A stretch of 64,000 nt of DNA from Lentinus brumalis (taxonomy: Eukaryota; Basidiomycota; Agaricomycetes; Polyporales; Polyporaceae): positions 868,001 through 932,000 of the forward strand of contig MARA01000003.1 in assembly GCA_001792895.1 (NCBI GenBank), written 5' to 3'. Position 1 is the first letter of the stretch. Each line of letters begins with the position of its first letter. The notes under the pieces are model-generated. The model did not search any database, had not been told where the DNA came from, and was given only the letters and a program-made list of their open reading frames with translations. Position numbers and translations under genes: made by a program. Positions 35,501 through 46,067 of this stretch are shown here, in pieces.

Positions 35501-36725
35501 CCGGAGATCAACTCGTACGCGACTTCACCGGTCAGGAACGGGTCACCACCAGCTCTTCAAGTTCGTATCAAGTCAGCAAGGGGACAGCAGCCATGCGCAG
35601 TTCAGCATGGACTAACCCTTCCCAGTTCCGACCGGCCGCCGGTGCGCGCATGAGGTTCCTGCATACAGGCACGTTAGGCTGATAGCTCGTCGTAGCACCA
35701 GCACTCGTGAGTCGTGACTCACATCATGGGCCCGAGAGCGACGTTGACACCCTTGCCACGGAACTCCGCTCCCATAGCTTCACCACGGGCACGGAGGAGA
35801 GTACGGTTCCATCTGTTGACAGGTCGGTACTCGTATATGAGCCTGAGACATGCACGCATATACTCACGTGGCGGCCGCATTGATTCCCCTGCAGGTGAGC
35901 CAGTCAATAAAAGCTATGCCAGAGTCGGTCTCCACTTACGCAGGAAACACCGAGTTGTGGTCAACATAGCGAACACCCACGGGACTGTCTGCAGGATGGT
36001 CCGCTATACATTGACGCAGGCACAATGTGCTAGGGTAGGCTCACCTTGCAAGCAGAGGCCGTTCCAACCAGGGATCGCTTTGACAGGATCGGTCGAACCG
36101 ATGCAAGGCCCCCAATCAAACCAAGACCTGCGTCATTTCATTCGCATACTTACTCGCATGCCTGCAATGTGTAGAGCTCTCACCTGTGCCGAGACTGGCC
36201 TTGTCGGCATTCGACAAGTTGGCCACGACCGGCTTGGCCTGTTATGACATGATACGCTCAGCGGGATCTATTTGACATCCTCGTGGGACTGACCTTCGCG
36301 TACGCCGCCGCCCACAGAGGATCGACGTTCGCAACGTTCGCGTGAATCGTGGCGGTGCCAGTCTTCGCGGTGGAGGTAGGCGTCTGCTGGTCCAGCATAC
36401 ATGTCGAAGCTATCGAAGCACGGCGCGGTCAATGTTCGTCGTGCACACTCCACGACTGCAGCCGCGAAGAAAGCGACGCATTCGACGCGCAGACTCACTG
36501 TCGTTGATAGCCACACAGCTGAATCCGGGCGAGCACGTAGTAAGGTTCGCGCTGCGGAACGTTACCGCCACGACGTTAGTGCTCGCTGGATCGGGAAATC
36601 GAGTCGCGTGCCACGCACCCGCTGCCCGTCGTGCAGGCGTCCGTACCTGCTGCAGCTGCATGGGTACCCAGAGCGAGCGCATACACGAGGGCAACCACTG
36701 CAGGGGCGAGGGTGAGGAGAGCCAT
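32541..36725 (-). CDS. Secreted GH3 beta-glucosidase
   Basis: The enzyme cleaves terminal beta-glucose from cello-oligosaccharides or beta-glucans, by retention. About 18-20 short exons spread over 4.2 kb. ATG at 36725 opens a signal peptide ([20 protein letters not shown]). Recognisable in order are [74 protein letters not shown] (nucleophile Asp in SDW), [74 protein letters not shown], and a C-terminal fibronectin-III-like module with VVQLYTSPP. It ends in GAITN at a TAG (32541-32543). All family landmarks are present and no break is seen. A 12-nt exon carries the nucleophile region. It lies in tandem with GH131 upstream on the same strand. Confidence 0.9.
34897..34908 (-). other. 12-nt microexon of the GH3 gene at the catalytic nucleophile
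   Basis: Reading the minus strand, an exon ends GGA T at 34959; introns 34909-34958 (50 nt) and 34844-34896 (53 nt) flank a 12-nt exon; the next exon begins AT TGG at 34843. The spliced product reads GYVMSDWYA, the GH3 active-site motif. The nucleophile Asp codon itself is split (G | AT). Canonical GT and AG ends are present on both sides. Confidence 0.8.
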
Positions 36726-37586
36726 GGTGACAACGTGAACGCGTCGCGGGGGATGCGAAGACGGCGCGCTATAAGAGTCGGCCGCAGTGACAGGTACGAG
36801 TGCGGTGCGCGGACATCGTACGCTCGCAAAGGCGAGATCTGCCCGCCAGAGTCGCAGATTGAGCGTCGCGGGGGCTCGGGGGACGGCACATCATCTGAAT
36901 CACCTGCGCACGGCTCTCGTCACAATGCAGTCTTCTTCTCATGGCACTTGCTGGTGCGCATGGTCAGCCGGTCTTCTCGTCGCTGCTGATTCCGCTTGAG
37001 CTGCACGGCCGCCTCGTCGAGCGAGCCACTCGCCATGACATTCGTCTGGCATCCGCTGTCGTTGGCCGTTGTTCGGGGTGCAGGCGCCTGTTACGACGGA
37101 TGCGAGCTAGTAGAAAGGCTGATACTTAGGAAGTCCGCCGTCCTTCTCTTCCGGACCTGCCTCGCAGCTTCCGAGCTGCTGCCGATCGAGAAGAGCCCGC
37201 AAAAGCAAATCGCTTATGTACCGGGTTCATGCACAGTCGTCGGGGGCGAGGGCTTTCGGGCAGCTGGAGCCTGGAGTTACTCACTTATGTACCACGAGTG
37301 ACCCGTACAACCTCGATTTGTCGTCTCTTGTTGTCGGAACCGAACTGCGCAATATGATCTTGTAACCAACCGGCGACGGGCCGCCGGTCAATGCACGGAG
37401 GCTTCTCCGGATGAGATCAGACCTGTGACGACCTGGGAAATGACATGGACAGATCGTCATCATGTACGGACGTGTGACTTATCGTACAGACATGAGTACA
37501 TGGCTTGGTTTCCGGTTATCATACATACGTCACAAGGCGAACCACTATGCATATGGTGTCCGAGCTCTTCATGCTCGGTGCGCAAT
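36726..37586. promoter_or_regulatory. Promoter region of GH3 and 3' end of GH131
   Basis: This is the stretch between the GH131 stop and the GH3 start, both on the minus strand. I see no convincing exon. No specific activator site can be named with confidence. Confidence 0.4.
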
Positions 37587-38964
37587 TCAAGGCGTCGTGG
37601 TCGGGCCAGAGTCTTCAACGTAGATGCCGCTGTAGTAGATGTCCGTCTCGTTGATCACTTGCGTGTTCCCGTTCAGCGGCAGCCTCAGTGCACCTGCTCG
37701 AACGTCAGCCTCGCATCCAGCGAAAGGACGCGAGAAGGCAACACACCAACATGCCAGTCTGTTCCGCCGTTCCCGTTCAGCGAGCCCGTGTACACCTTCT
37801 GCAGCGCGCTGCTCCCCGTAGACACCCAGAGACCTCCGGGAGAGCCAGTCTCGAGGATGAAGTTATACTAGCGAGCAGGCCTCAGCACGACTGCGACAAC
37901 AGAAGGCTGATGATCAACGCACCCAAGTGCCTTTCACAGGCTGCACGGACCAGATGCTCTTGCCGCCGGTGATGACCTGCAGGGTATCCGCGACGCCATT
38001 CTGGCCTGCAATCACATGCACGTCAGCGACTTCTCTCGATGCGGCTATTGCGAGGCTCACCGCTCAATTGGCCATACTTGATATCGGCGTAATGTCCTTC
38101 CCAGAAGACGATCTGCAGGATGGCAGCCGAGCGTCAGTACTCCAGTCCGCACGTCCGGTGTCCATTCATGTCATTGTCAGTCCTCGGAGAACCGATACGC
38201 ACCTGATGCTCATATGCCGGATCTGACGGAAGTGGGGAATCGTATTAACTCAAGTCAGCGCCACCGCGCATCTCGTTGGCAAGCATGGAACAGGCACGAA
38301 CCTGGTGGGTTAACGGTGGGGATCTGCAGCGAGACGTGGTAGTACAGATGGCCGGAGAGGGAGTTCGTCGTCTGAGGCAGAAGCTCGGTCCTGAGCATGG
38401 GACCACCGTTCCAAGTCGACTGTGCGTTTATCTTGACCTTGACGCCTTGTTTCTCGTTCTTGGCTGGGATGTGTGGCGTCAGTACAGCGCGCACGTAAGC
38501 TTCAATGGAGTGGCGCTACGTACTGGCAGGGTTCATGAATTGGCTCCCGAGAGTGAGCCACGACGACGCCGTCTCGCCCTGAGCTGTCAAATCAGACAGA
38601 GCCAAAAATGAGGGGTGCACCCCGAGCACGGGCACTAACGTGTAGGTTTCCCTGCATGAACAGTGAGCAAGTTTGCCAATTGACAGCTGCACGACACTCA
38701 CGTAAATGTACGTCTGGTACGCTCCCACCTGGTTACTCCAGCTCCATTTGTCGAAGTCGGCGGCTGTCCTGCACAAAAACTGCAGTGAGCCTGCTGCTCG
38801 ACTCCGCGCGCCGCCAAGCGGGAGACTGATGTGGCAAAGCAGGGAATCCCGCCCTGTTCGGCTTGCAAGCACGTCACTTACGTGTAGTTGCTGAACCTTC
38901 CGTCCCAGACGACGGCTGCGGAAGCGGCGGACGCGAAAACCAGGAGCGACGCGAAGCTCTTCAT
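37587..38964 (-). CDS. Secreted GH131 beta-glucanase
   Basis: GH131 enzymes are fungal beta-1,3/1,4/1,6-glucanases acting on plant or fungal wall glucans. ATG at 38964 starts a short signal peptide (MKSFASLLVFASAASA), followed at once by VVWDGRFSNYT, the conserved GH131 N-terminus. Further landmarks across short exons are ADFDKWSWSNQVGAYQTYIY, GETASSWLTLGSQFMNP, STWNGGPMLRTELLPQT, HLYYHVSLQIP, EHQIVFWEGHYADIKYG, WYNFILETGSPGGLWVSTG, GTDWHVGVLPS/LRLPLNG and IYYSGIYVEDSG. The stop is at 37587-37589. At about 260-300 residues without a cellulose-binding module it is a bare catalytic domain. Adjacency to GH3 fits joint use in glucan breakdown. Confidence 0.88.
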
Positions 38965-40201
38965 TATTGCTGCACGACTTCAAACCTGGCGGGGCGCAAG
39001 ATGGTCGGGAGGAAGCAAGAGGCGTCGGACAGTGCACACAGGCATATATGCGCGAGACGACTGCAAGGCTCGACCGACGATCGCCCGACACGCGCCACGG
39101 GACGCCAGATGCGCGTCGGGGTAAAGCTCGGACGAACGTCGATCCGTGCGGGGTCGGGGAAAGGGCGGGGAAGGCTGCATTCCGGACGACGTTCTTGAAT
39201 GTGGGGCGGAGGATTCTGTTGCTGCTGTCTGTGCGGGGCCATGTCACTGGGCTGGTTGTCGCTGGTTAGCTTGGTGCAGCGCCAGATTGAGGAAACGACG
39301 CACCTTCCACAGCAGCGATGTCATGGGCACCACCAAGGTAATGCTGAGTTTCAACCGTCTGCATCTACCTTCTGCAATCCCGTACACGAGGCGTCTGAGC
39401 GAGTCTCGCGTCGCAGTTAGTACGAACAAGATGTCGCCACTGGCACATGCTTGGAGGCAGCAGTCCGGCGATGGCGCCTCAGCGGACCTGCCGCCCGTTC
39501 TCGCACGGCGCCTTTAGTGCGGAAGCCCCAGCAGGCTGGCCGCGAAGTAAAGAGACTCAAGCTTTTAGAAGCAGGGCAGCGCCATGTCATGATCCATCGC
39601 GGGGCGAAGAACGTCGGGCCGAGGAGCACGCTGGAATTCTCCCCCACGAGCTCCCGGTGCGCTGGGACTGCCCCGCGCGGCCCCGGGTCTGGCGGTGAGG
39701 CCGGGGATTCACCATAGGGTACCAAGTCTACGTTCTCAGAGTAGCAATCAGGCCTCATGCGAGCAGAGGCAGAACGTGATGGACGGGGCTCACAGCAGAG
39801 GCTGGTCACCTCGAGACGCGTCTGCATCGGGCGCGGCGGTAGGGCATGCGTGAATTGGTCTCCCCTAGACAGACGATTGACCGGGTCTATTGATTGGGGG
39901 TGAGGACGACCCGACAACGCGTGACATGGCGGTCGCTGGAGCAAGCTTCAAGACGCGCGGTGGATGGCCGTGCGCGCAGATAGAGAGAGCCCGATAAGGA
40001 AGGGCGGTCATGGACTCCCGGGCGTTGCCGAGCAGATCTGTATGTATAGAGGAGCGGCGGAGGTGTTTCCGCTCCAGCCTACGCTCCCGTACGCCTGGCT
40101 CCTCCCCTCCCCTCATCTACTCTACCCGTCTCTGCTCGACGCCGGACAGCCTTTGCTCATCGTCTGTCGCATTCTCGAGCAAGACTCCGCATCGCCTGTC
40201 C
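38965..40201. other. Divergent intergenic region, GH131 / orphan gene
   Basis: Open frames here look like antisense or chance frames with no family pattern. One short stretch at about 39854-39872 (TTGGTCTCCCCTAGACAG) resembles the first half of the dispersed repeat at 49968 but is too short to assign. Confidence 0.45.
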
Positions 40202-41565
40202 ATGTCGTCGCCTACCCGTCTCTCCCATCGCCGCCGATCCCACTCCGCTTCATCTCCCCTTCCCCGCCGCAAGCCAGACGACGTCAAATGGCGTCTCTCC
40301 CTCAAACGCTCACGCCCAAGCTCTATCCGAAGCCCGTCCTACAAGGATCTCGCTCTCAATCAGCCTGCAGAGAAGTGGGACGTCGAACAGTGGCGGAGAG
40401 GAAAACGCGCTCGCAGAGATCCTGATGTGAGTCCCCGTTTTACGCGTCATTGCCAACCCTGTATGCTCAACAAGCATCCTGATAGACCGAGGAGTCCTGC
40501 GACGAGGTCTCCGGCTTTGGCTTTGGCGTAGCCTCATCCGATCCCATCTTCCGTGCGGAACCATCTGAGCCGCCCGCCCTCGGGCTCCCATCGACGTCCC
40601 GCCTCCCATCCACATCAGCCGCCTTCAACTTCTTCTCACACAGGCCCGAGAAGAAGTCCGGACGCCACCCCCACTCCGGGGTTAGCTATGCGCGCGCACG
40701 TTCGTCTCGGGAAGCGTCACCAGACCGTGAGCGCATCTCGGCGGACGAGGCTCGCCGCCTCAGGGCGAGCGCCCTTGGTGAGCTGCACCGCACTGTGGCG
40801 GATAACAACGAAGGCCTCCTACGCCGCATGCAGGACTGGGAAAGCTCGCGCCTTCGCTCTCCGCGCTCCGAAAGGTTGGTCCCAGGATCCCCGTCTGCGC
40901 TTGACGCGCAGACTAGTCAGGCACCGCGCCTGGCTCGACGCGTTACGTCGTATTACGGCACCCCGCAGGTCACCGAGGCGGTTACAGAGCAATCTGAGGA
41001 CGAGGACGATCTGTTCATCGTCGGCGAGGCATCTTCGCTCCCCGTGGCACCTGCACACAAGAAAAGGGCGCTGTCCATGAGCATGATGGAGGTCGACATT
41101 CCTGAGATGGAGACATGTCCCTCTACGTTCGCAGGCTTCGATGGCAGTGAGCGCAGCTCGTCGCCAGCGAATCCGTCCGCGTATTCGTCCGATGACGAGG
41201 GCCATGCGGACATGGATACCGACGTATCCTCGTCCGGCATCTTCGCCACCCCAGCTTTGTCACATACATACTCCATATCGACAAACTCGTCGCTCGTGTC
41301 GCTTCCGCTCTCCCACCAACTTGGTGAGAGTGCGGCCCCCATGGTCACCGCCTCGAACTCTTCCAACACGGTCGTGCCTGGCTGCACTACGCCACCGGCG
41401 TCCCCGCATTCCCCATCCACCGCCTCCCGCTCTGAAAAGGCGATCGCAGCGCTCACCCTCGCTATGGCCAACGGCGCCGCAGGGATCAATGATTACGAAG
41501 CCCTGCGCATGACCGAAGAACTCGCAACGCTCGACGAGGCGCATGCGGGAGAGCTCTGGAGCTAA
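40202..41565 (+). CDS. Orphan Ser-rich, probably nuclear protein
   Basis: I do not recognise a family. Exons 40202-40426 and 40486-41565 give 434 residues in one frame. The N-terminus is strongly basic (RLSHRRRSHS, PRRKPDDVKWRLSLKRSR), with several possible nuclear localisation signals. A short conserved-looking segment ALGELHRTVADNNEGLLRRM precedes Ser-rich, Asp/Glu-rich disorder with many possible phosphorylation sites. The C-terminus is helical (AIAALTLAMANGAAG, NDYEALRMTEELATLDE) and may be a small interaction module. ATG 40202 is the first in frame. No signal peptide or membrane segment is seen. Confidence 0.65.
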
Positions 41566-42672
41566 GCGCCGCGGGTCGCCACCATCGCTGCAAACCGACC
41601 GTACCTTTGGGTCCCTATATTATTCTCATGGCCTCCATATGCATTCCTCCCATCGCATTTCGACATTCGGCACAATGGCTATCACGAAACCCCATTGCAT
41701 AAACATATCCCGCAATCCTCAAAAGTTGTTATATCCATCCACGATCATCCTCAGACATTGTATACCTAATCGTCCTGTCTTCTGTCGTCTCTTGGTAAAC
41801 CCGCGTATCATTGGTGTATTCCATCTTGTTCCTCTCCGGGCTCGAGAAGTTCTCTGAACTCTGTTTCCCGGAGTGCAGAAGTTCCGATTGCATTGGTGTC
41901 CCAAACCCTTCATGATTAACCCCCAAACCTGTCGCATCTAATCGTTCATCGCCCATCGTCTAGTTTTTGTAATCCCTCGCCATACATACGTCGATCCGTA
42001 CTGTCGTATCCCAAACTTGTCCCGCATCCCAGCCTACCCACACCACGCCCACGCCGCAAGGCGCGAGCGAACAGTCTAGCAGAAACAACGCACTTGCACA
42101 CGTACAATGTACTATCGCTACTAGGCTAGAAACGCCTGCCCAGTGTCCTGTTTCAAGTCGAAGCAATCACACGTTCGTGTCCCCACGGGGCGTACGTACG
42201 CCCGAGTCCTGTGCGTTGTTCCGTGACCTGCGAAGCAGCGTGCGTGGTGTGTAGCATTCATGCCCAATTCATTTACATCCATCGACAAGATCCCAGTGGA
42301 TCTTCCCATCCGAGCCTATTGTCTTCCCAAGGACCAGCCGCCACGGCCAGAAGGTTCGAACAGTCCACCCTAGGGCCTGAGGCCTGGGGCGCGAGGGTGC
42401 CGCTGTCGTCACTTCAAGAAACCAAGCTGCAAGGTTCGGCACGTTGCCGTACGCTTTCATATACAGAACGCAAACCTAGAAGCTGATGAAGATCAGCACC
42501 ATTCAGTCATCTCACGAGGTTCCTGCTTCCCAGACGCAGATAGATGGGCTGAGAAGCCCCCATGGAGCTGCCCTGGGTCACGGACGGAATCCACACTCAC
42601 CGCCGGCAGCGCGAGACCTCGTCTCGAACCATGACATAACTAGTCGCGCATGATAGGGTGGTGACGGCTGCT
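41566..42672. other. Convergent intergenic region without a supported gene
   Basis: About 1.1 kb lies between two converging stops. Open frames are short and show no family pattern or good splice chain. No repeat or RNA gene is evident. Confidence 0.5.
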
Positions 42673-43979
42673 TCATGCTTCGCTGGGTATCGTGCCATTC
42701 TCGCCGTGGGGCGAGTTGCGGAGTTGAAGCTGTGGCGGATTTGACGGTCCTCCGTCCCGAGCGTGGACGCCGCCGCGCTCTTCTCCCGCGCCAGGGCTGG
42801 GGCGCTGGGTATATGCGTCAGACATCGCGACGTCCGTGTCTGCGATGTCCGTCACCGTGCCTGCTGCAGGGCGGTCCAAGGCAGCACCTGGACGCGACTG
42901 AGATGGAGGAAGGTGTTCGGAATCGGGATGCTGGCGGGACGACCTGACGCTCGGAAATATCTCTTCCGCGAGTCTGCGCGTCACGTCCGACACGAGCGCA
43001 TCCTCCAGCGAGGACGCTAGCGACTGTGCTGCCGCTGTCGTCCATGCAGATCGCTCGGCCTCGAGTGCGCGGTTCGCCGCTGTAAGGCGCGCGGCCTCTT
43101 GCTCCAGCTCGCGCCGCTTCTGCATTTCCTCGGCGTACCTGTTCTCCGCCCTCTCCCGTTCGGACCTGTGCACAACCAGGGCCCGTTTCATGTCTGAGGT
43201 GAAATATGAGGTCAGCTGCCAGCTCGAACTCTTGATTTAAGGACAGACAGTCCTACCCTCTATCAGCGCGTTGACACCGGGCGGAACGTACTCCGAGCCT
43301 TCGGAATGCGGGTTGACCGGAATCCAGGGCAATGTGTCCGGCGGACCGTCCATCATGTGGAAGTCATCCTCTACAACAGTCCTCTGACTGTCCCATGCAT
43401 CGTCCTGCTCGGTCGCGTCCAAGTCCAGCCTGAGCGCTAGCTGTGGCGGGGAGACCCTCCGCCGCTTCACGTTCCGACGCGTCCGGCTTACGGACGAATC
43501 GACCTCCCAAGAGTCGTCGACTGAGGCAGCGGTGGACACGTCGGAAGCGGCTGGTCGGGCCCTGGCCTTCCCCTTCTCTGACGTGCGGCCCCTGCGTGTC
43601 ACCAAAGCTGATGCAGATGCAGGTACGGCAGACCCGCGGGATGTCGATGCGAGCTTCCCCAGTGCTGTGGAGGTACGGGCTGAGGTGCGGCGCGGTCGTG
43701 CGGCGGAGGAAGATGCCGAGGGTGCTTCGCTCACAGCACGCGTCGAAGAGGCTGCTCTGCGTCTTGCCCGAGTCTCCGGTGTATGGGCTGAGCTGGCCGC
43801 ACGCGCTGTGCTCCGCGAACGCGTCCTAGCAGAAGGCGGGGCATCATCGCGAGTCTGGGACCGTGTTACGCGCTTAGGGAGCTTCTTGATGTCTACGGAA
43901 TACACTGGCTCATTCACGGACGGATGCAGATAGCATACAATCAGAACTCACCGGAACGTGGAGGATCTGCACGGGACAT
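42673..43979 (-). CDS. Orphan basic and coiled-coil, probably nuclear protein
   Basis: I do not recognise a family. Exons 43979-43952, 43904-43257 and 43193-42673 give 398 residues in one frame. The N-terminus reads VYSVDIKKLPKRVTRSQTRD and is followed by an Arg/Ala/Ser-rich region with basic clusters (RNVKRRR). The segment LPWIPVNPHSEGSEYVPPG is the most family-like piece. A charged coiled coil follows (ERERAENRYAEEMQKRRELE, LTAANRALEAERSAW), then a disordered Pro/Ser-rich tail. The composition suggests a nuclear protein; its role cannot be told. Confidence 0.65.
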
Positions 43980-44706
43980 TTCTCCATTTGGCTGTGGCTC
44001 TTCGTGGGTATTCGTCCGCTCTGCGAACCTGTATTGAGATACGATGTCGGGCAGAGAAGACGGCGACGAGCCTTACTTCTTTTCCGCGGAGGGAGCAGTA
44101 CACAATCTAGTCATGCGTGTCCAACACTAAACAGTGAGCGCTGATCACCCACAGACAACATCGACCGCGACGAACTCACCCAATATCCAGTCCGGCTTCG
44201 AACTACCGCCTGCAGGCACACTGCTCGCTCTCCGAGAATCTATGACATGACATAGGCGTCAGGTATAGCCAGCAGCTACTGAAGAGACTTCTTCTCATAC
44301 CTTGTGCGGAACTGGTACGCGCTCGAGGCGTGCGTGCACGAGAAGGTCGCATGTCGCCCAGCCTATATGCCAAAGGACCACAACGCTCGAGTCGGAGATA
44401 CGAAGCGTACTATGCGAGATGCATTGGACTTTACAACTGAACCAGCATCGATGAAGAAGAGGAAAGCAGTCGAGGCATCGTCGCGTCGCGGCATCCCTCA
44501 AAATCCATTGCGATCGTCTGGATCTCAGCGCCAAAGATCTGATCGCAAATGTCCTCATGAGTCCCAACACGCCTAACGACAGGAGGCGCGCATTATTATG
44601 TACATATCAACGAAAACAGCACAGGGAATGCATACACTACCAAAACATACAAGGTATCCCAAAGTCCCAAACGATCATGTAGTATGATGTACAACGTGTC
44701 ACAATA
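43980..44706. other. Intergenic region, promoter of the coiled-coil gene and 3' end of the J-protein gene
   Basis: No exon chain with family resemblance is present on either strand. Nothing further is seen. Confidence 0.45.
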
Positions 44707-45575
44707 TCAGAAACTACCCGCAGCCGCGCCGAGCACCTTGGCTGCAAGTGCCCGAAGGATCTGTCGAGTTGTCAACTCCAATGCTTGTCGGAACAGGCAG
44801 CTGAATACCTACCTGTGCCTTCTGGTCTCCTCCCAGCTGAGTGAATACCGCCGCCACGCTCTTCCCCTTGGCGTCACGGATTGCACCAAGGCGATTGCCA
44901 GCATACAAGCCAACCATGAGCCCAGGGATGTTCGCTATGATGAAGCCGATACCTGCACCGCAGATGGCACCGAGCCACGCCCACCAGGGAGCATGTCGCT
45001 CAACCTCCGGACGTAGCAACTGAAACGCACATCAGTTAAAACGACAAAAAGGCAGAGACCTAAGACACACACGTCTTCGAAGACGTCGGCGAAAACATGT
45101 TCCGCATCTGGTCGGTCTGCACCAGTGGCACCTGTTGCGGACTCCGCTCCGGTACCACCTTGCTTCCCGAACATATTCGCGAATGTCGAGAAGAAGCTGG
45201 AGGAGGCATCGGGATCTGCAGTCCTTTCTTGTGGGCGCCGAGTGGAGTACAGTATGTCGTACTCCTTCCTGCGAGTACCGTCCGACAAGACATAATACGC
45301 ATCTGCTACCGCCTTGCCCCACGAGTAAATGCAAGTTCAAAGCAAGACTACACTGCTCCGCACCTGGAACCGCTCCGTAGCGACCTTCTTCTCAGCGGGT
45401 GTCGCATTCGCGAGTCGATCGGGGTGTGTCCTGCTATATCATGAGGACTTGAACACTGACAGATTGCACCTGTAACCCACTTGAGGGACTCCTTCTTGTA
45501 AGCGGTTCGAATCTCCTCTACGGTCGCGTTTTGCGACACGCCGAGCAGCTTGTAGTAGTCGGGGAACGAGTTCAT
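44707..45575 (-). CDS. J-domain co-chaperone with C-terminal glycine-rich hydrophobic segment
   Basis: J-proteins stimulate the ATPase of Hsp70 partners. Exons 45575-45481, 45430-45364, 45312-45073, 45019-44813 and 44760-44707 sum to 220 residues in one frame. The J domain is at residues 1-75 (FPDYYKLLGVSQNATVEEIR, then THPDRL with the HPD motif, then AVADAYYVLSDGTRRKEYD). The segment FFSTFANMFGKQGGTGAESA leads to an acidic stretch. A Gly-zipper-like hydrophobic region follows (WWAWLGAICGAGIGFIIANI, PGLMVGLYAGNRLG), either a membrane hairpin or an oligomerisation surface. The C-terminus is ILRALAAKVLGAAAGSF. No G/F, zinc-finger or client-binding domain is present, so it is a class C J-protein; location and client are unknown. 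Confidence 0.85.
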
Positions 45576-46067
45576 GGTGTGCTCCTGTGCCGTGGCAGCA
45601 CCCCAGGCCCCATATATAGCCCCGCTGTAACGCAACTGACGTCACTGACACGCTTCACGTGATCGCGTCCTGCGCAACGTCGACGTGGCGGAGGCGCGTC
45701 GAACACTAATCTGCTGCGCACTGCTTGCCAGGCCCATAAAGCACGGACGACGGCACCACACAGGATGAGGAGTCCGATAAGTTTCCTAGTATACATGACA
45801 ATGCAAGGCAATAAGGATAATGTCCAATATCTTAGCACTGTCAGCGTCACATCACTAGTCCTACTGTACAAAACGCGAGAGTCCGAGGGATGTGCTGTCA
45901 GCCGACGACAATATGTGCTGATGAGTGTGCATAGATACTGGAGAACAGACGGTGACGTGCGAGCGGAGGTGCGGGGTCGCGGAAAGGGGAGGGACAGGTG
46001 AGGAGGAGGGACGGGGGATCTCACCATATACGATCTCTCTAGTCGTTTAACCTTTTGTGACACCGAG
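45576..46067. other. Intergenic region, J-protein promoter
   Basis: About 490 bp lie between the J-protein start and the stop of the 7TM gene, both on the minus strand. A CATATATAG stretch near 45610-45618 is a possible TATA-like element about 40 bp upstream of the J-protein ATG. Confidence 0.4.

Noticed and set aside
45504..45513. GGTTCGAATC, like a tRNA B box
   Set aside because: It falls inside the J-domain exon, where it encodes conserved residues, and no A box or acceptor stem is found around it.
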